This document shows positions 19,808-31,665 of a stretch of DNA of 64,000 nt, one piece after another. Made by a program: the position numbers and the translations under genes. The notes under the pieces are model-generated. The model worked only from the letters and a program-made list of their open reading frames with translations, was not told the origin of the DNA and made no database searches. This stretch comes from Metaphire vulgaris (Eukaryota > Annelida > Clitellata > Crassiclitellata > Megascolecidae), in the NCBI GenBank assembly GCA_018105865.1, contig CM030837.1, positions 5,165,475-5,229,474 of the forward strand, in the 5' to 3' direction. Positions within the stretch are counted from its first letter, which is position 1, and the number at the start of each line of letters is the position of its first letter.

Positions 19808-20444
19808 TATGGTAGGCCTAAAGACGCTGGAAGTTTTAAAACGAGAACAGAAAACCGCACTGTTTGTTCGTAGTTATCCAGAACATTGATCTTTTCAGAT
19901 AGGCTGTATTTTCAATGTACAGTAGTTGTTAGGTGTCCTAGCGGTACTTGTGCGATATGCCATCTAATCAGTTCTTGATTATTAATTATTATTATGATTG
20001 TTGTTGTTGTTGATTATTAAACTTATATTAGGAGTTGTCAATTAATTATGTCAACAAAATAGCGGCTTGAAAAAGGTTGACAGTTGTCGACAGAGAAGAG
20101 GGGCAAGAGAAGTTGACGTCAATAATTTCGCGTTTTACAAATAATCAAAAAACAGGAAATTTTATGGAATACTATTTATTTATTACAACGAAGAAAAGCC
20201 TGACAAGCAAAAAGGTAATCATTTTGACATTTCATGAGCAAAAAAGGGGAAAGGTCATCACTTCTAAACTTTTAGGAGGACCCGTCACTGATCTTTAGGG
20301 GAAGGGTCAAAAGTTTAATTTTCAATTCCCAAAAATTGTTGACATAGCTAATGGACAGCCCCTTATAGGCTATGGTGCAGAAATTGCACAGAATTCTATC
20401 AGTTGGAAAGGACGTCTAATATAAAATTAAATTTATGGGGATTT
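19808..20444. other. No gene; two copies of the recurrent AAGCAAAAAGG motif
   Basis: GACAAGCAAAAAGGTAATCA at 20200 and a related block at 20236. Host element not delimited. Confidence 0.4.
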
Positions 20445-20617
20445 GGTTCTTGTCGGTTAATTCACCGCCAATATGGTTAGGTTTAGGGCTTGGGTTTGGG
20501 TTAGGGTCTGGGGCTAGGGTCTGGGGCTAGGGTCTGGGGCTAGGGTCTGGGGCTAGGGTCTGGGGCTAGGTTCTGGGGTTTGGTTATGGTTAGGCGGTGA
20601 ATTAACCGACAAGTACC
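20445..20617. mobile_element. Short inverted-repeat element filled with a TTAGGG-like minisatellite
   Basis: The left end 20445-20470 and right end 20593-20617 share CTTGTCGGTTAATTCACCGCC inverted (24 of 25 positions). Flanks GGGGATTT and GGGGCTTT match at 7 of 8. The interior is GGTTAGGG-like sequence and a 13-bp GGGTCTGGGGCTA tandem repeat. Confidence 0.78.
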
Positions 20618-21487
20618 GGGGCTTTTAATGAAAAGAAGGCTTACCGGTATATTAGTTTGGGATTCGGAAAGGCGAAAGGGTGAAGGTAGGAATGGAATAT
20701 GCGAGCCATTCATAGAGCTTCCTGGCATTTCAGCGACACACAAATCTAGACAGATGTCCGGCAGCAATGGCTGTCTATCGGGTCACGCGCTCAGACAAAC
20801 TGCACTGCTGCTCGTTTGTTGACGGCGACGAACAACGATAGGACCATCATAGGCCTACTAGGCTGCCTTTCACCCGCTAGCAGGTCGCCTCCGTTCCAGG
20901 AAGCTTCTAGGACCAGCATTATTCCAATCCAGACGCTCATCCTTGTGCCCATCCGAATAGGGTACCCGAGATTCGCAAGAGAAAGTCCGCCTTTTAAAGG
21001 ACTGATTTCTAATAGATCGATTCGCGATTCGACTAGATCCGCGATTGTTGTTGTCATGGAAACCGATACAAATCAATCGCATTTATACCTTTAGACGGGT
21101 TTTATTCGACGTTTGTAGATATAATACAGATCGCTGTCATGGAAACCGTCTGTGACGCTCGTCTTCGTTCGGACTTCGTCTGTGACGTCACGTCGACACA
21201 GAATGAAAACACAAAAGGCGAACTCTCGATCCTGTCATTCCATTTGTAATAGAATAATGTAACGTAATGTAACACTACTAATAGTGCCTCCTCTCAGTAA
21301 TCACTCAAAAGAACATCCAGCTATCGCGTCGATTAGATTCGCAGGGTTGTTAAGAGTAAATGTGAAATAAATAATTATATAGGCCTACAACACACGTATT
21401 TTACGGATGAACAAAAATTATGGTAATAATTATAATATAGTAAAATATTTTCATAATAACTTTTAGTATAGGCCTAATATTTTAGAT

Positions 21488-22306
21488 CAGTGTTTCTCAA
21501 CCTTCTCCCCCCTGTCCATACCCCACTGGTTGTCACTATGATAGTAACGCATAACAGAGTAAACCTAATGACTACTTAAATAGCATAGTTAAACTCAGTA
21601 CGCCGTATATATGCATATTGGACTTTATTGGGCAAACATGCATAAATATGTACCTATACATGAAGTTTGGCGTTTTTTATCTGCTTACTAACTCCTAACT
21701 TGAAATAGGCCTGAATGAATGAAAAACATATTTATTTTGTGAAGGTTATTTACCTTTTCAATTTTCAAACGTAAACTGAATTTCTAAATTGCTTTTACTT
21801 TTCAACATAAACTGCCTCGTTTTTGTTACTTATTGACTACAGTAATTTTGATATTCTATTATGATTATGACGTCACATTTCTCTTGAGGTAAACAGCTTA
21901 ATAACTCGTGAGCTGAGTAAATTAGCTCATCCAGCGTTACTGTAACAAATAGTCATTACAAGACAACGTTACGAACAGTTGAATGAACCTTTTAATCCCG
22001 GTTTTCGTAGAAACTCTTAAGGGTTTCAAAGGTTATCTAAGTTTACTTATCTTTCTGGAAAAACGGGTTATTTAAGGTTTCTTATTATGTCAGCAAGGGT
22101 TACTAGCAACTATGATGAAAAATTATTGCTTAGTTTGATGTATAGTCAGTGCATCAATAACTTGTTTCTGTCAATTAGAGTTCGAGCCATTCGTAATAAA
22201 ATCACGTAACTAATTCTTCTCTTGTAAGTCCATTATTAAATCACGCCCTATATAAATTTTTCGCGCCATACCACACGGGCATATAATCCTAGGTTGACAA
22301 ACTCTG
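21488..22306. mobile_element. hAT-like element, 819 bp, perfect 8-bp target duplication (TTTTAGAT)
   Basis: CAGTGTTTCTCAACC and GGTTGACAAACTCTG are inverted with two mismatches; TTTTAGAT flanks at 21480-21487 and 22307-22314. The AT-rich interior has no recognised transposase. Confidence 0.85.
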
Positions 22307-22984
22307 TTTTAGATGAGTCCATGGCAACTTTACGCTTATTTATAATTTAATCCTGCCAATAAAACTTTGTTGATAAATGTTACAGCTGGGTTTTACCGCG
22401 ATCAAGGATGGCTGTGCAGTGTGCATTCGTCCAACTCGAATACGGTTGAGCGAATCACAGTAAAGGCACAACTGTGAAAGTGTTCAAGGTCATCAGATAT
22501 CCAATTTTTTGAGACGCTTAATTTTTGCAAACGTTCGGTACAAAACTTCGACTAATACTAACGGTAAGGGAGTTGCAGGCACAGTTCAACTTCGGGTCGA
22601 GTAGGCCTATTCGTAGGACTATCCTAGCTCGATAAGATTTTTGTCTGCCAATTTAAAGCGGTAAAGAAGTGCTTACGAATTAGGGTCGCTAATGGATGCT
22701 GATGAAGGTGGCGTTTGGCAAAGGGATGCAAGAATTTCCTTAAAAAACAAGAAAATCATGGATCCACAGAGAGTTGCAATGCTCTGTAGGCAGCCATAGT
22801 TAAAGTACAGCGGTCTGACTCAGAAGAGATTATACTAAACCACTTAAATCAACCGAAATCTCGTTTAGTTTGCAACATTACGCTCCGAGCCTCCAACACA
22901 GCCAAAAAACAACCTCGTCTTCCAGGGGGTGCAGCGCGCCCCCTATTTTTTCAGGGATGCGGCTGTAACCCCACTTCCTACGGG

Positions 22985-23080
22985 TCTGCTTATTTTCTGA
23001 CCCAACCCAACCCACCATTAATATGAAAAAGTCTGACCCAACCCAATCCAATCCAACCCATGGACATCTCCGAATACTTT
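22985..23080 (+). mobile_element. Fragment of the CCCAACC-rich MITE
   Basis: CTGACCCAACCCAACCC, AATATGAAAAAGTCTGACCC and CCCATGGACATCTCCG match the right end of the 44.5-kb element. No left end was found. Confidence 0.7.
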
Positions 23081-23605
23081 CATATATTGAATGTTCAAAG
23101 CAGGAGCCGATCGCCCATTTTCAGAGCTTTACAGACACTCTTCACCAGTGTTGGAGTTGCCAGGGGGCAGCTTCTGTCATTCATTGAATTTCAGTCCTCA
23201 TCCCCCCAGCTCAAATTCACAACTCCAACACTGCTCTTCACAATATCTCAAATTGCAGCTGATCTTAATTTTGTCAATCCTCGGTCGCCACATGTTGAGT
23301 CTATGTGAAATTGTCAAGTTTAAAACTGGAACTGCAATCAGCCCCAGAGATCAAAGCGATTATTCTATAGGAGAGAGAAGGATTTTCGCGACGTTTCGAG
23401 TTCTGTAAGGCGAAGGAGTGAAAGAGAAAATCTGATCGTCATTAGGCATTAGCTGCCTTTGTAGTGTGGAAATAGTCTCTGTCGCGTTAGTCATCTTTAT
23501 AAAAAAATTCGGACTCGGAACGCAACTCATCTAAAGGCAATGAATAATTTTTCAAGCGCATACAAAATTTTTAAAGATGCTTCTTTGCCAGAAACCATGC
23601 GTAGA

Positions 23606-23789
23606 CAGTGGCGGATCCAGGATTTGGCAAGTGGGGTGGCCATCGGGGTGAAAACTTCTAAGCACGGGGACCAAATATGTATTGCTAGATATGCAGTACA
23701 GAAGTAAATATTGGGTCCCAAAAGGGGTCCAGGCATTCAATAAGGGGACACGGGCCCTCCGACCCCCCCCCCATGTGGAGCCGCCACTG
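23606..23789. mobile_element. hAT-like MITE, CAGTGGCGGCTCC family
   Basis: CAGTGGCGGATCCAGG to GGAGCCGCCACTG; flanks TGCGTAGA and AACGTAGA match at 6 of 8. Interior closely similar to 56642-56825. Confidence 0.8.
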
Positions 23790-24117
23790 AACGTAGAGAG
23801 TAAAAATTCGTGCTTACTAAGCACACAAATCCGTCTTCCAGTTTTAGGAGCAATTTTTTTACCCACTGATCCAACTTTCCAGACACAGTATGTGAGACTT
23901 ACAAATGGTCGCACAATTGATCTCTCAGTCATGTCGTTGACCGTTTTTCCGACTGCCACTGGTCAATTCCGGCTGGCTGGTGGGCGCGCCGTAAAATTTT
24001 CGGGGGGGGGGCGCCGGCTAGGTGATAGTTTTACAGCGACTAATATAGCGATTGTACCATTAACAACTCAGACCTTTGACTCTTTAAATGTATCGTGAAC
24101 TTATCGCTCTTTTATAC

Positions 24118-24444
24118 CAGCGATTCTCAAACTTTTTAGGATTTCTTGTGTGGTGGTCCCTTCGAAATTTTTGGTGATGACTCACGGACCTTATAAAAGT
24201 TGAATTTTAAATTAACTGTAATTAACACATAGGGTACTTGTTTTGTATTTCAATTATATTATTTAATCAGAAAATTGCAAATCTCAGTCATCAAATTTAA
24301 ATTCAAATGGAATCAGCACTCTTAGAGCCATCAGTGTATTTTGTGTTGGTGATGTATCTTGAGAAAGTAATCCATTTATACGGTCCCCTTGAAACCGCTT
24401 GGCGGTCCCCTATGGGATAGAGGACCCCAGTTTGAGAACCACTG
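24118..24444. mobile_element. hAT-like MITE, CAGTGGTTCTCAAAC family
   Basis: CAGCGATTCTCAAACTTT to CAGTTTGAGAACCACTG; flanks TTTTATAC and TTTCAGAC match at 5 of 8. Confidence 0.72.
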
Positions 24445-24874
24445 TTTCAGACCTCTTAGCCTGGATCATGCATGCAGAAAGCTGTCCCTGAAATAACAGA
24501 CAGTCTTTACCTATGAAAAATTCTGTTAGACTCTGCGGCGGTATATATGACTCAGTTTCCTTATCGCAGTGGTTAATAGGAAGCCTAAACGCCCGAACGT
24601 TCCATTAGAACAAAAGGGATTACGATAGGAAAAGTGGAACTCGTAGTAAAGCTATAAAGCTCTGTTAGCGTAAAGGGGTTAAATACCCTCAGCAGTACCC
24701 CCGACAAGTCGAGTTTGCCTACATTCAGAAACAGTGCAAAAACAGCCTCGACGTTGTGAGAACCAGATCAAAGCACTCACCAACCTCACGACGGTTACTA
24801 TTATTACGGAATTACGGAAAACTCCTCGCTCGTTCTGTGATGCGGACTAATAAGAGAACCGATTCCAGATGGAG

Positions 24875-24884
24875 AGAGAGAGCT

Positions 24885-24915
<31 letters not shown>

Positions 24916-24925
24916 GGAGAGGGGG
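24875..24925 (+). repeat. (GA)n tract
   Basis: Interrupted GAGA run in a locally GC-richer segment. Confidence 0.93.
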
Positions 24926-25327
24926 CAGATGCTCGCCTCTCCCTCGCCTCTGATCGATTAATTCCGCCCGGCGTCAGGCGCCGAAGCCCGGCAAACTCAT
25001 CGGGCCTCTTCACGACATGAGAACCTCTCCAATTAAGCCACAGCAGAAGCGCCGCGACTCAAAGAGACGGAGACGGCGGACGGAGTCTTAACTGCAAACA
25101 CGTAAAAGGCGTCGAGGGCGTCCGTGTTTGACTCACGCCCAGCAGCCGCAGAAAAAGCGGTGTCGGGCCGATAATTATATACTTGATCATCACCAAGTCC
25201 CGGATTATTGCGTGCAGGCCGCACCGAGGTCTGCTGCCTTCTCACAGAAAAAGCCAAGCCGCCGTCGCCGCTGCTGCCATAAAGCGCGTTTTCTTTTGAC
25301 TTCTAGTGGAACCGGCCGAATAGAGAG

Positions 25328-25430
25328 AAGAAGAAGAAGAAGAGAAAAGAAGAAGAAGAAGAAGAAGAAGAAGAAGAAGAAGAAGAAGAAGAAGAAGAAG
25401 AAGAAGAAGAAGAAGAAGAAGAAGAAGATA
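25328..25430 (+). repeat. (GAA)n microsatellite
   Basis: About 33 purine-only triplets, a potential triplex-forming tract. Confidence 0.97.
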
Positions 25431-26015
25431 CCCTACTCGAGAGGACTCGACAGTGATAAGTTTACATTATGATGTCAAGCCGAGGTCCGTTCGGTTCAAA
25501 GGGCTTCGTCTTCTTCGAGAAAGTGCCAGACAGCACTTCTGGCGCACTGGCGAAAAATCAAAGATCAAGACTTCAATGAAAACATCTCGACCGAATCCCA
25601 CTTCACGTTCGTACGATCGAATCTGCCTCCTTCACCGCAGGATCGCGCATCGGCCTAAAACTGATGACGACTGATTTATCGGTCGTCTGCTCCGCCTCCC
25701 CTCCTCCCCCCTCACCCCCTCCTTCCTCCCTTCGACCTCGAAGCAGACGGACGAGACGGTGCAGAAGCGTTAGGATCGACCGCTTCAATCTGCGCGAGAA
25801 AATCCTGTATTACGTCGGATTCACTAATTAGATAGAAATTTTAATGGTTGAATACCGCTACCGCTTCTACACGGCAGCGTATTATTGCCTGGTGGGCTTT
25901 TGGGAACTGCGGTCTAGAGCGTTTCGAACGAGTTTGGATTTACATCAGTCGCTTGTAATGTGTGGCGCACAGTCGGCGTGAACTAAACTGCAGCGTCTGA
26001 CTATGTGCTGCTACT

Positions 26016-26056
26016 ATTAATTAATTAATTAATTAATTAATTAATTAATTAATTAA
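26016..26056 (+). repeat. (TTAA)n microsatellite
   Basis: About ten tetramers. Confidence 0.95.
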
Positions 26057-26330
26057 CGTACGACCTCTACTTTCGCTCCGACGTTAGCAGTGGACTAACT
26101 AACTGCCAGGTCAGTCCTCCACATGGTCGAAGTCTTCGAAGGTGTCAAGTGGATCTCGGTAAGTGGAAAGCATTAATGTACTATATGTAGGCCTGTGTAT
26201 ACTGGTCTATTTATATAGCGCCTTTTAAGCATAGCGTATACGAAGACAAGGGCGCTTCGACGGGGTATTAAAGGTATCAAAAGGATTCATTTCTGCGTGA
26301 TATATGCCACATAAATGTTGGACTTTGCAA

Positions 26331-26331
26331 A

Positions 26332-26377
<46 letters not shown>

Positions 26378-26467
26378 CATCTCATTTATTGATTACATAA
26401 ATCAGCAAATCAACACATACATACAACAACATGTTCAAATACTAAAGAGAAAAAGACTTAACTATTG

Positions 26468-26551
<84 letters not shown>

Positions 26552-26552
26552 G
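26331..26552 (+). repeat. Two (ATT)n microsatellites
   Basis: 26331-26375 and 26473-26552, separated by unique sequence. Confidence 0.96.
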
Positions 26553-27094
26553 CGGTTTAGCAGAAATAGTCCCCGGCGTCCCCGATGAACACCTATGAAA
26601 CGGACGATACAATTAAATTTATAATAAGTATCGTAAGATTGTATCGTAGATTCGTAGGTCTACATGTCAGTACAATAGCGGTTGAACCCATACTGGTGGT
26701 CGATTTTCTATTTTTGTTCTCTATTCAGCCATGCTATAATAGACGCATTTCTTTTGTTCAGTAGTCCGACTCACTGTTGCTTTTTTCGAAACAGCTCTTA
26801 CTTCCCATTATCGTTTCTCAACGCAAAGCCATCGTCTTCGAGCGCTTGGCATTGTTTAACGTTACAAAGGTCCTAGCCGCCGGTGTCGTATAAATTTATT
26901 TCCGCCATAAAATTATTTCCTGGGCGGAGCTTGCGGTTGCTAGGGAAATAAAATTATGCGGCTTACGTATAAATTTATTTCCGTATAAATTTATTTCCGC
27001 CTATCAACATAACATCTAAAATCACTTTAATGCATACAGTTGGCAGCAGGTAATAACTTTATTTCCTACCTATAACTACGTGTATATAGCCTAC

Positions 27095-28055
27095 TGCTGG
27101 TGGTGCTGGTGCTGGTAGGGAAATAAAATTATAGCCGGTTATAAAATTATTTCCTACCTATCTACACATAAGTACATAGCCTGCTTCTTGTTGGGAAATA
27201 AAATTATAGCCGGTTATAAAATTATATCCTACCTATCTTCACATAACTACATAGCCTGCTTCTTGTTGGGAAATAAAATTATAGCCGGTTATAAAATTAT
27301 TTCCTACCTATCTTCACGTAAATACTTTGCGTGCTGTTGATGGGGAAATAAAATTATAGCCGGTTATAAAATTATTTCCTACCTATCTACACATAACTAC
27401 ATAGCCTGCTTCTTGTTGGGAAATAAAATTATAGCCGGTTATAAAATTATTTCCTACCTATCTACACATAACTACATAACCTGCTTCTTGTTGGGAAATA
27501 AAATTATAGCCGGTTATAAAATTATTTCCTACCTATCTACACATAAGTACATAGCCTGCTTCTTGTTGGGAAATAAAATTATAGCCGGTTATAAAATTAT
27601 TTCCTACCTATCTACACATAACTACATAGCCTGCTTCTTGTTGGGAAATAAAATTATAGCCGGTTATAAAATTATTTCCTACCTATCTACACATAACTAC
27701 ATAGCCTGCTTCTTGTTGGGAAATAAAATTATAGCCGGTTATAACATTATTTCCTACCTATCTACACGTAAATGCTTTCCGTGATGTTGATGGGGAAATA
27801 AAATTATAGCCGGTTATAAAATTATTTCCTACCTATCTACACATAACTACATAGCCTGCTTCTTGTTGGGAAATAAAATTATAGCCGGTTATAAAATTAT
27901 TTCCTACCTATCTACACATAACTACATAGCCTGCTTCTTGTTGGGAAATAAAATTATAGCCGGTTATAAAATTATTTCCTACCTATCTACACATAACTAC
28001 ATAGCCTGCTTCTTGTTGGGAAATAAAATTATAGCCGGTTATAAAATTATTTCCT
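27095..28055 (+). repeat. Tandem array, 75-bp unit, 13 copies (left arm of foldback transposon)
   Basis: The marker AGCCGG recurs at 27133, 27208, 27283 and so on to 28033, exactly every 75 bases, with only point changes between units. Each unit holds a near-palindrome (GGAAATAAAATTATA, CCGG centre, TATAAAATTATTTCC) and a spacer ending CTGCTTCTTGTTG. Because 75 is divisible by three, long frames run through the array; they are not genes. Confidence 0.95.
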
Positions 28056-28262
28056 ATCTATCTATACCTGTATCTAGCAATGGTTGAAAATGAAATTATA
28101 TTCTATAGGTAATAAATTTATTTCTTAGGAAATAATATTATAGCCGGTTAAAAATTTATGTCTTATCTATCTACTACAGTAAACTGGTATCTAGCATTGG
28201 TTGGAAATGAAATGATATCCTATGGGTAATAAATTTATTTCCTACCTATCTAGTTCCTTGGC
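28056..28262 (+). repeat. Two longer repeat units at the inner edge of the left arm
   Basis: Two units with the spacer (TCTAGCAATGGTTG, GGTAATAAATTTATTTC) are complementary to the 108-117-bp units of the right arm. They show that the arms share a common origin and that each arm amplified a different unit. Confidence 0.75.
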
Positions 28263-29040
28263 ACTTGGCATTTTGGCGTTATCTTGATGGTATTAACTGA
28301 AAAACGGATTTAAATTTTCCACGAGAAAGCATAGTTGAAAAAATGCTTCAGTAGAGTAATATATAGTGAATGCTATCCTTAGCAACAAGAGATGGCCTTC
28401 ATTAAAGTGACGAGAAGATACTACCAACAGACGATAAATTGCGTTTCCGGATTAGAAATCTGAATAGGCCTATCAGTTTATCCTCTGTGTATAAGTCGAC
28501 ATTAAAAAGACGATTTATGACGAAGCGCCAGAGAAAAACATGACATTTGTCGAAACAATTATTATCAGAACAACGATCATTAAATAAAGATCAGCTGTGC
28601 TAGAACAATGGCAAATCATTGGCATATTTGAAGTGAAATGCATGATTCAATTTTTAGTAGCATCCGCATTTGAAAATAAGTGTAAGCGGTCTGTTGTAGA
28701 TGATCAATATCGACTTAAACTGTTAAACATATTCAAGACCACCCGTAGTGAGTTTACCCGAAAATGCGATTCTTTTGCGATTGATAAGCCGCTGATTATA
28801 TGCAGATACGATTAGACTTAGCAAGCAATAATGCTGATAATGGCTATCTTATAATAATAACTATACGATTTCATATGAAGCATTGATTGGGAGGAAGTGA
28901 AGAAGAAGAGGCGAAGGGAAGAAAACCACAAAAGTACTTTAAACACAATATTCAAGTAATGCTGGTGCTACATAATTCCAGTTCCTAATGAACAATACTA
29001 GCAACTACCATAAACTCCGACTAAGCCTGAATTCATCTTT
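28263..29040. other. Core of the foldback transposon, left part; no gene recognised
   Basis: AT-rich unique sequence. A 72-codon plus-strand frame (28597-28815) has no recognisable domain. It might be a residue of a lost transposase, but nothing in it supports that. Confidence 0.4.
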
Positions 29041-29404
29041 GGGTCGTCCATAAATTACGTCACGCGATTTTTGGCACTACCCTACGTAACGCGACGTCAC
29101 AAAACGTCGGACCCCTAAAATATGACGTCACACGGGCCGACCTCCCCCAGATTTTCGTCTTTCGAAAAGTCTTGACAAGCAAAAATGGCCATCCTTGTAT
29201 TTTTTCCTCTCGAAAACCATGACAAGCAAAAAAAGGTCATAATTGTATTTTTACTCTCCAAAATCCCTGACAAGAAAAAATGTCAAAGGTAATCACCGAA
29301 AAAATTTTTGCGGGACGTCACATTTACGGAACCACCGTCCTCACACTTCGTCACAAATGGCCGGACCCCTCCCCTAACCGCGTGACGTAATTTATAGACG
29401 AGCC
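29041..29404. mobile_element. MITE with 26-bp terminal inverted repeats (TCGTCCATAAATTACGTCACGCG type)
   Basis: Left 29041-29066 and right 29379-29404 are inverted copies with two mismatches. The interior carries three copies of the recurrent GACAAGCAAAAA..GGTCAT motif (29172, 29221, 29268). No target duplication was identified. Inserted in the core of the foldback transposon. Confidence 0.8.
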
Positions 29405-29464
29405 ATTAGTCTACTATATCTTACTCAAAAACCTAACCACAACAGAAGGCTATAAGCTTATATG

Positions 29465-30319
29465 CAGGGCCGTTTTATCTACTGGGCACAGTGGGCACTG
29501 TGCCCAGGGCCTACGACCTTTTCAGGGGCCTACGAAAGTCAGATGTATATGGAGAACATGAAGGGAGTAAAAAATAGGCTATGGCAGGAATTGCAGTCTT
29601 GCAGATACAAATTTAATAACGTTTAACTCTAGCAGTCACAAGCAGTATAACATCTATTAATATGAGCACTTGAGCAGTGTTACGATATGTAAACTTTTTG
29701 GGTCTTTTCATAAGCAAGCAAAGTCACTTATGATGTCCTCAAATGTCATTTCCCGCATCGTCTTTTTCGAATGAAAGTAGTGCCAGGGAAGATAGTCATG
29801 TTTGTCCTATCGTTGACCGAAGATAAGTTTTTATAAGTTTCAGCTTGGAAAAAGAACGTTCACCTTTAGAACTTGTTCCAAAAATTTGAAAGGTAGACTC
29901 GGAAAGCAATATTTACATTTGGAAAACGTATCACCATCCTATTCTTTATTTGAGCCCTAGGCCAAGCATTTCAGCCACTCTTTTAATCTTGCCAAATATT
30001 TGTGAAAATAGAAGAAACTCGTCAGTAATTGCCTCTTCCAGATCTGATAGATACACCATAATTAGTGCCTTGGCTTTATAAACTGTTTCATCGGTTGACA
30101 GAAGGAAGTTGAACTAGATTTGAATTTTGACATCGAAAACTGAGGAGGGTGCATTCCAAAATCATTATTAAACATGAAGTCATAAAATAATGCTAAAGTG
30201 TTTAACTTTAAAGTTTAATCCACAGTTGATTCGTAGTTGGCAACTTGGAGGTTTCAAGTTGAGGAGAGCCTACGATTATGAGAGTGCCAAGGGCCTACGA
30301 AGACCTTCAAACGGCCCTG
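29465..30319 (-). mobile_element. hAT transposon remnant with perfect 8-bp target duplication (CTTATATG)
   Basis: Ends CAGGGCCGTTTTATC and CTTCAAACGGCCCTG are flanked by CTTATATG at 29457-29464 and 30320-30327. On the minus strand near 29870-29800 the translation reads GERSFSKLKLIKTYLRST, the start of the hAT C-terminal dimerisation domain, followed by a frame break. Only this piece of transposase remains; the element is 855 bp and dead. It is nested in the core of the 5.6-kb foldback transposon. Confidence 0.88.
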
Positions 30320-30384
30320 CTTATATGTGTATATGGCTAGGGTATGATTTTCTTTCCAACCAATGCTACATGATGCAGGTATAG

Positions 30385-31665
30385 GTAGATAGGAAATAAA
30401 TTTATAACCGGCTATAATTTTATTTCCTAGGAAATAAATTTATTACCCATGGGATATCATTTCATTTCCAACCAATGCTATATACAGGCATAGATAGATA
30501 GGAAATAAATTTATAACCGGCTATAATTTTATTTCCTAGGAAATAAATTTATTACCCATAGAATATTATTTCATTTCCAACCAATGCTATACAAAGGTAT
30601 AGATAGACAGTAGACTAGGAAATAAATTTATAACCGGCTATAATTTTATTTCCTAGGAAATAAATTTATTACCCATGGGATATCATTTCATTTCCAACCA
30701 ATGCTATATACAGGCATAGATAGATAGGAAATAAATTTATAACCGGCTATAATTTTATTTCCTAGGAAATAAATTTATTACTCATGGAATATGATTTCAT
30801 TTCCAACCAATGCTATATACAGGTATAGATAGATAGGAAATAAATTTATAACCGGCTATAATTTTATTTCCTAGGAAATAAATTTATTACCCATAGAATA
30901 TTATTTCATTTCCAACCAATGCTATACACAGGTATAGATAGACAGTAGACCAGGAAATAAATTTATAACCGGCTATAATTTTATTTCCTAGGAAATAAAT
31001 TTATTACCCATGGAATATGATTTCATTTCCAATCATTGCTAGATACTGGTACAGCTATAGATAGATAGGAAATAAATTTATAACCGGCTATAATTTTATT
31101 TCCTAGGAAATAAATTTATTACCCATAGAATATGATTTCATCTCCAACCTTTGCTAGATACTGGTACAGCTATAGATAGATAGGAAATAAATTTATAACC
31201 GGCTATAATTTTATTTCCTAGAAATAAATTTATTACCCATGGGATATCATTTCATTTCCAACCAATGCTATATACAGGTATAGGTAGATAGGAAATAAAT
31301 TTATAACCAGCTATAATTTTATTTCCTAGAAATAAATTTATTACCCATAGAATATGATTTCATCTCCAACCTTTGCTAGATACTGGTACAGCTATAGATA
31401 GATAGGAAATAAATTTATAACCGGCTATAATTTTATTTCCTAGGAAATAAATTTATTACTCATAGAATATGATTTCATTTCCAACCAATGCTATATACAG
31501 GTATAGATAGATAGAAATAAATTTATAACCGGCTATAATTTTATTTCTTAGGAAATAAATTTATTACCCATAGGATATCATTTCCAACCAATGCTATACA
31601 CATGTATAGATAGACCGTAGACTAGGAAATAAATTTATAACCGGCCATAATTTCATTTCCTCACC
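30385..31665 (-). repeat. Tandem array, 108-117-bp unit, 12 copies (right arm of foldback transposon)
   Basis: The marker AACCGG (once AACCAG) recurs at about 30405, 30515, 30632, 30741, 30850, 30967, 31082, 31197, 31305, 31419, 31527 and 31639. Spacing alternates among about 109, 115 and 117 because of small indels such as an added TAGACAG or ACTGGTACAGC. The orientation is opposite to the left array. Confidence 0.93.

Larger units (their letters stand above)
24926..26330. other. GC-richer, CpG-containing segment without recognisable gene
   Basis: Composition differs from the AT-rich neighbours and includes many CG dinucleotides around 24930-25320 and 25480-25790. It could be a promoter or non-coding first exon of an unseen gene. 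No ORF shows a domain. Confidence 0.35.

Noticed and set aside
27095..28055. Regular repeats resembling a CRISPR array
   Set aside because: Spacers are the same in every unit, the genome is eukaryotic, no cas genes are present, and the array is one arm of a foldback element.
27413..28087. Long frames encoding repeated LLGNKIIAGYKIISYLSTH units
   Set aside because: The frames follow from the 75-bp tandem repeat (divisible by three) and show no signal, domain or codon bias; they are transposon arm DNA.
28597..28815. Small frame in the foldback core as a transposase
   Set aside because: 72 codons, no catalytic motif and no similarity that I recognise.
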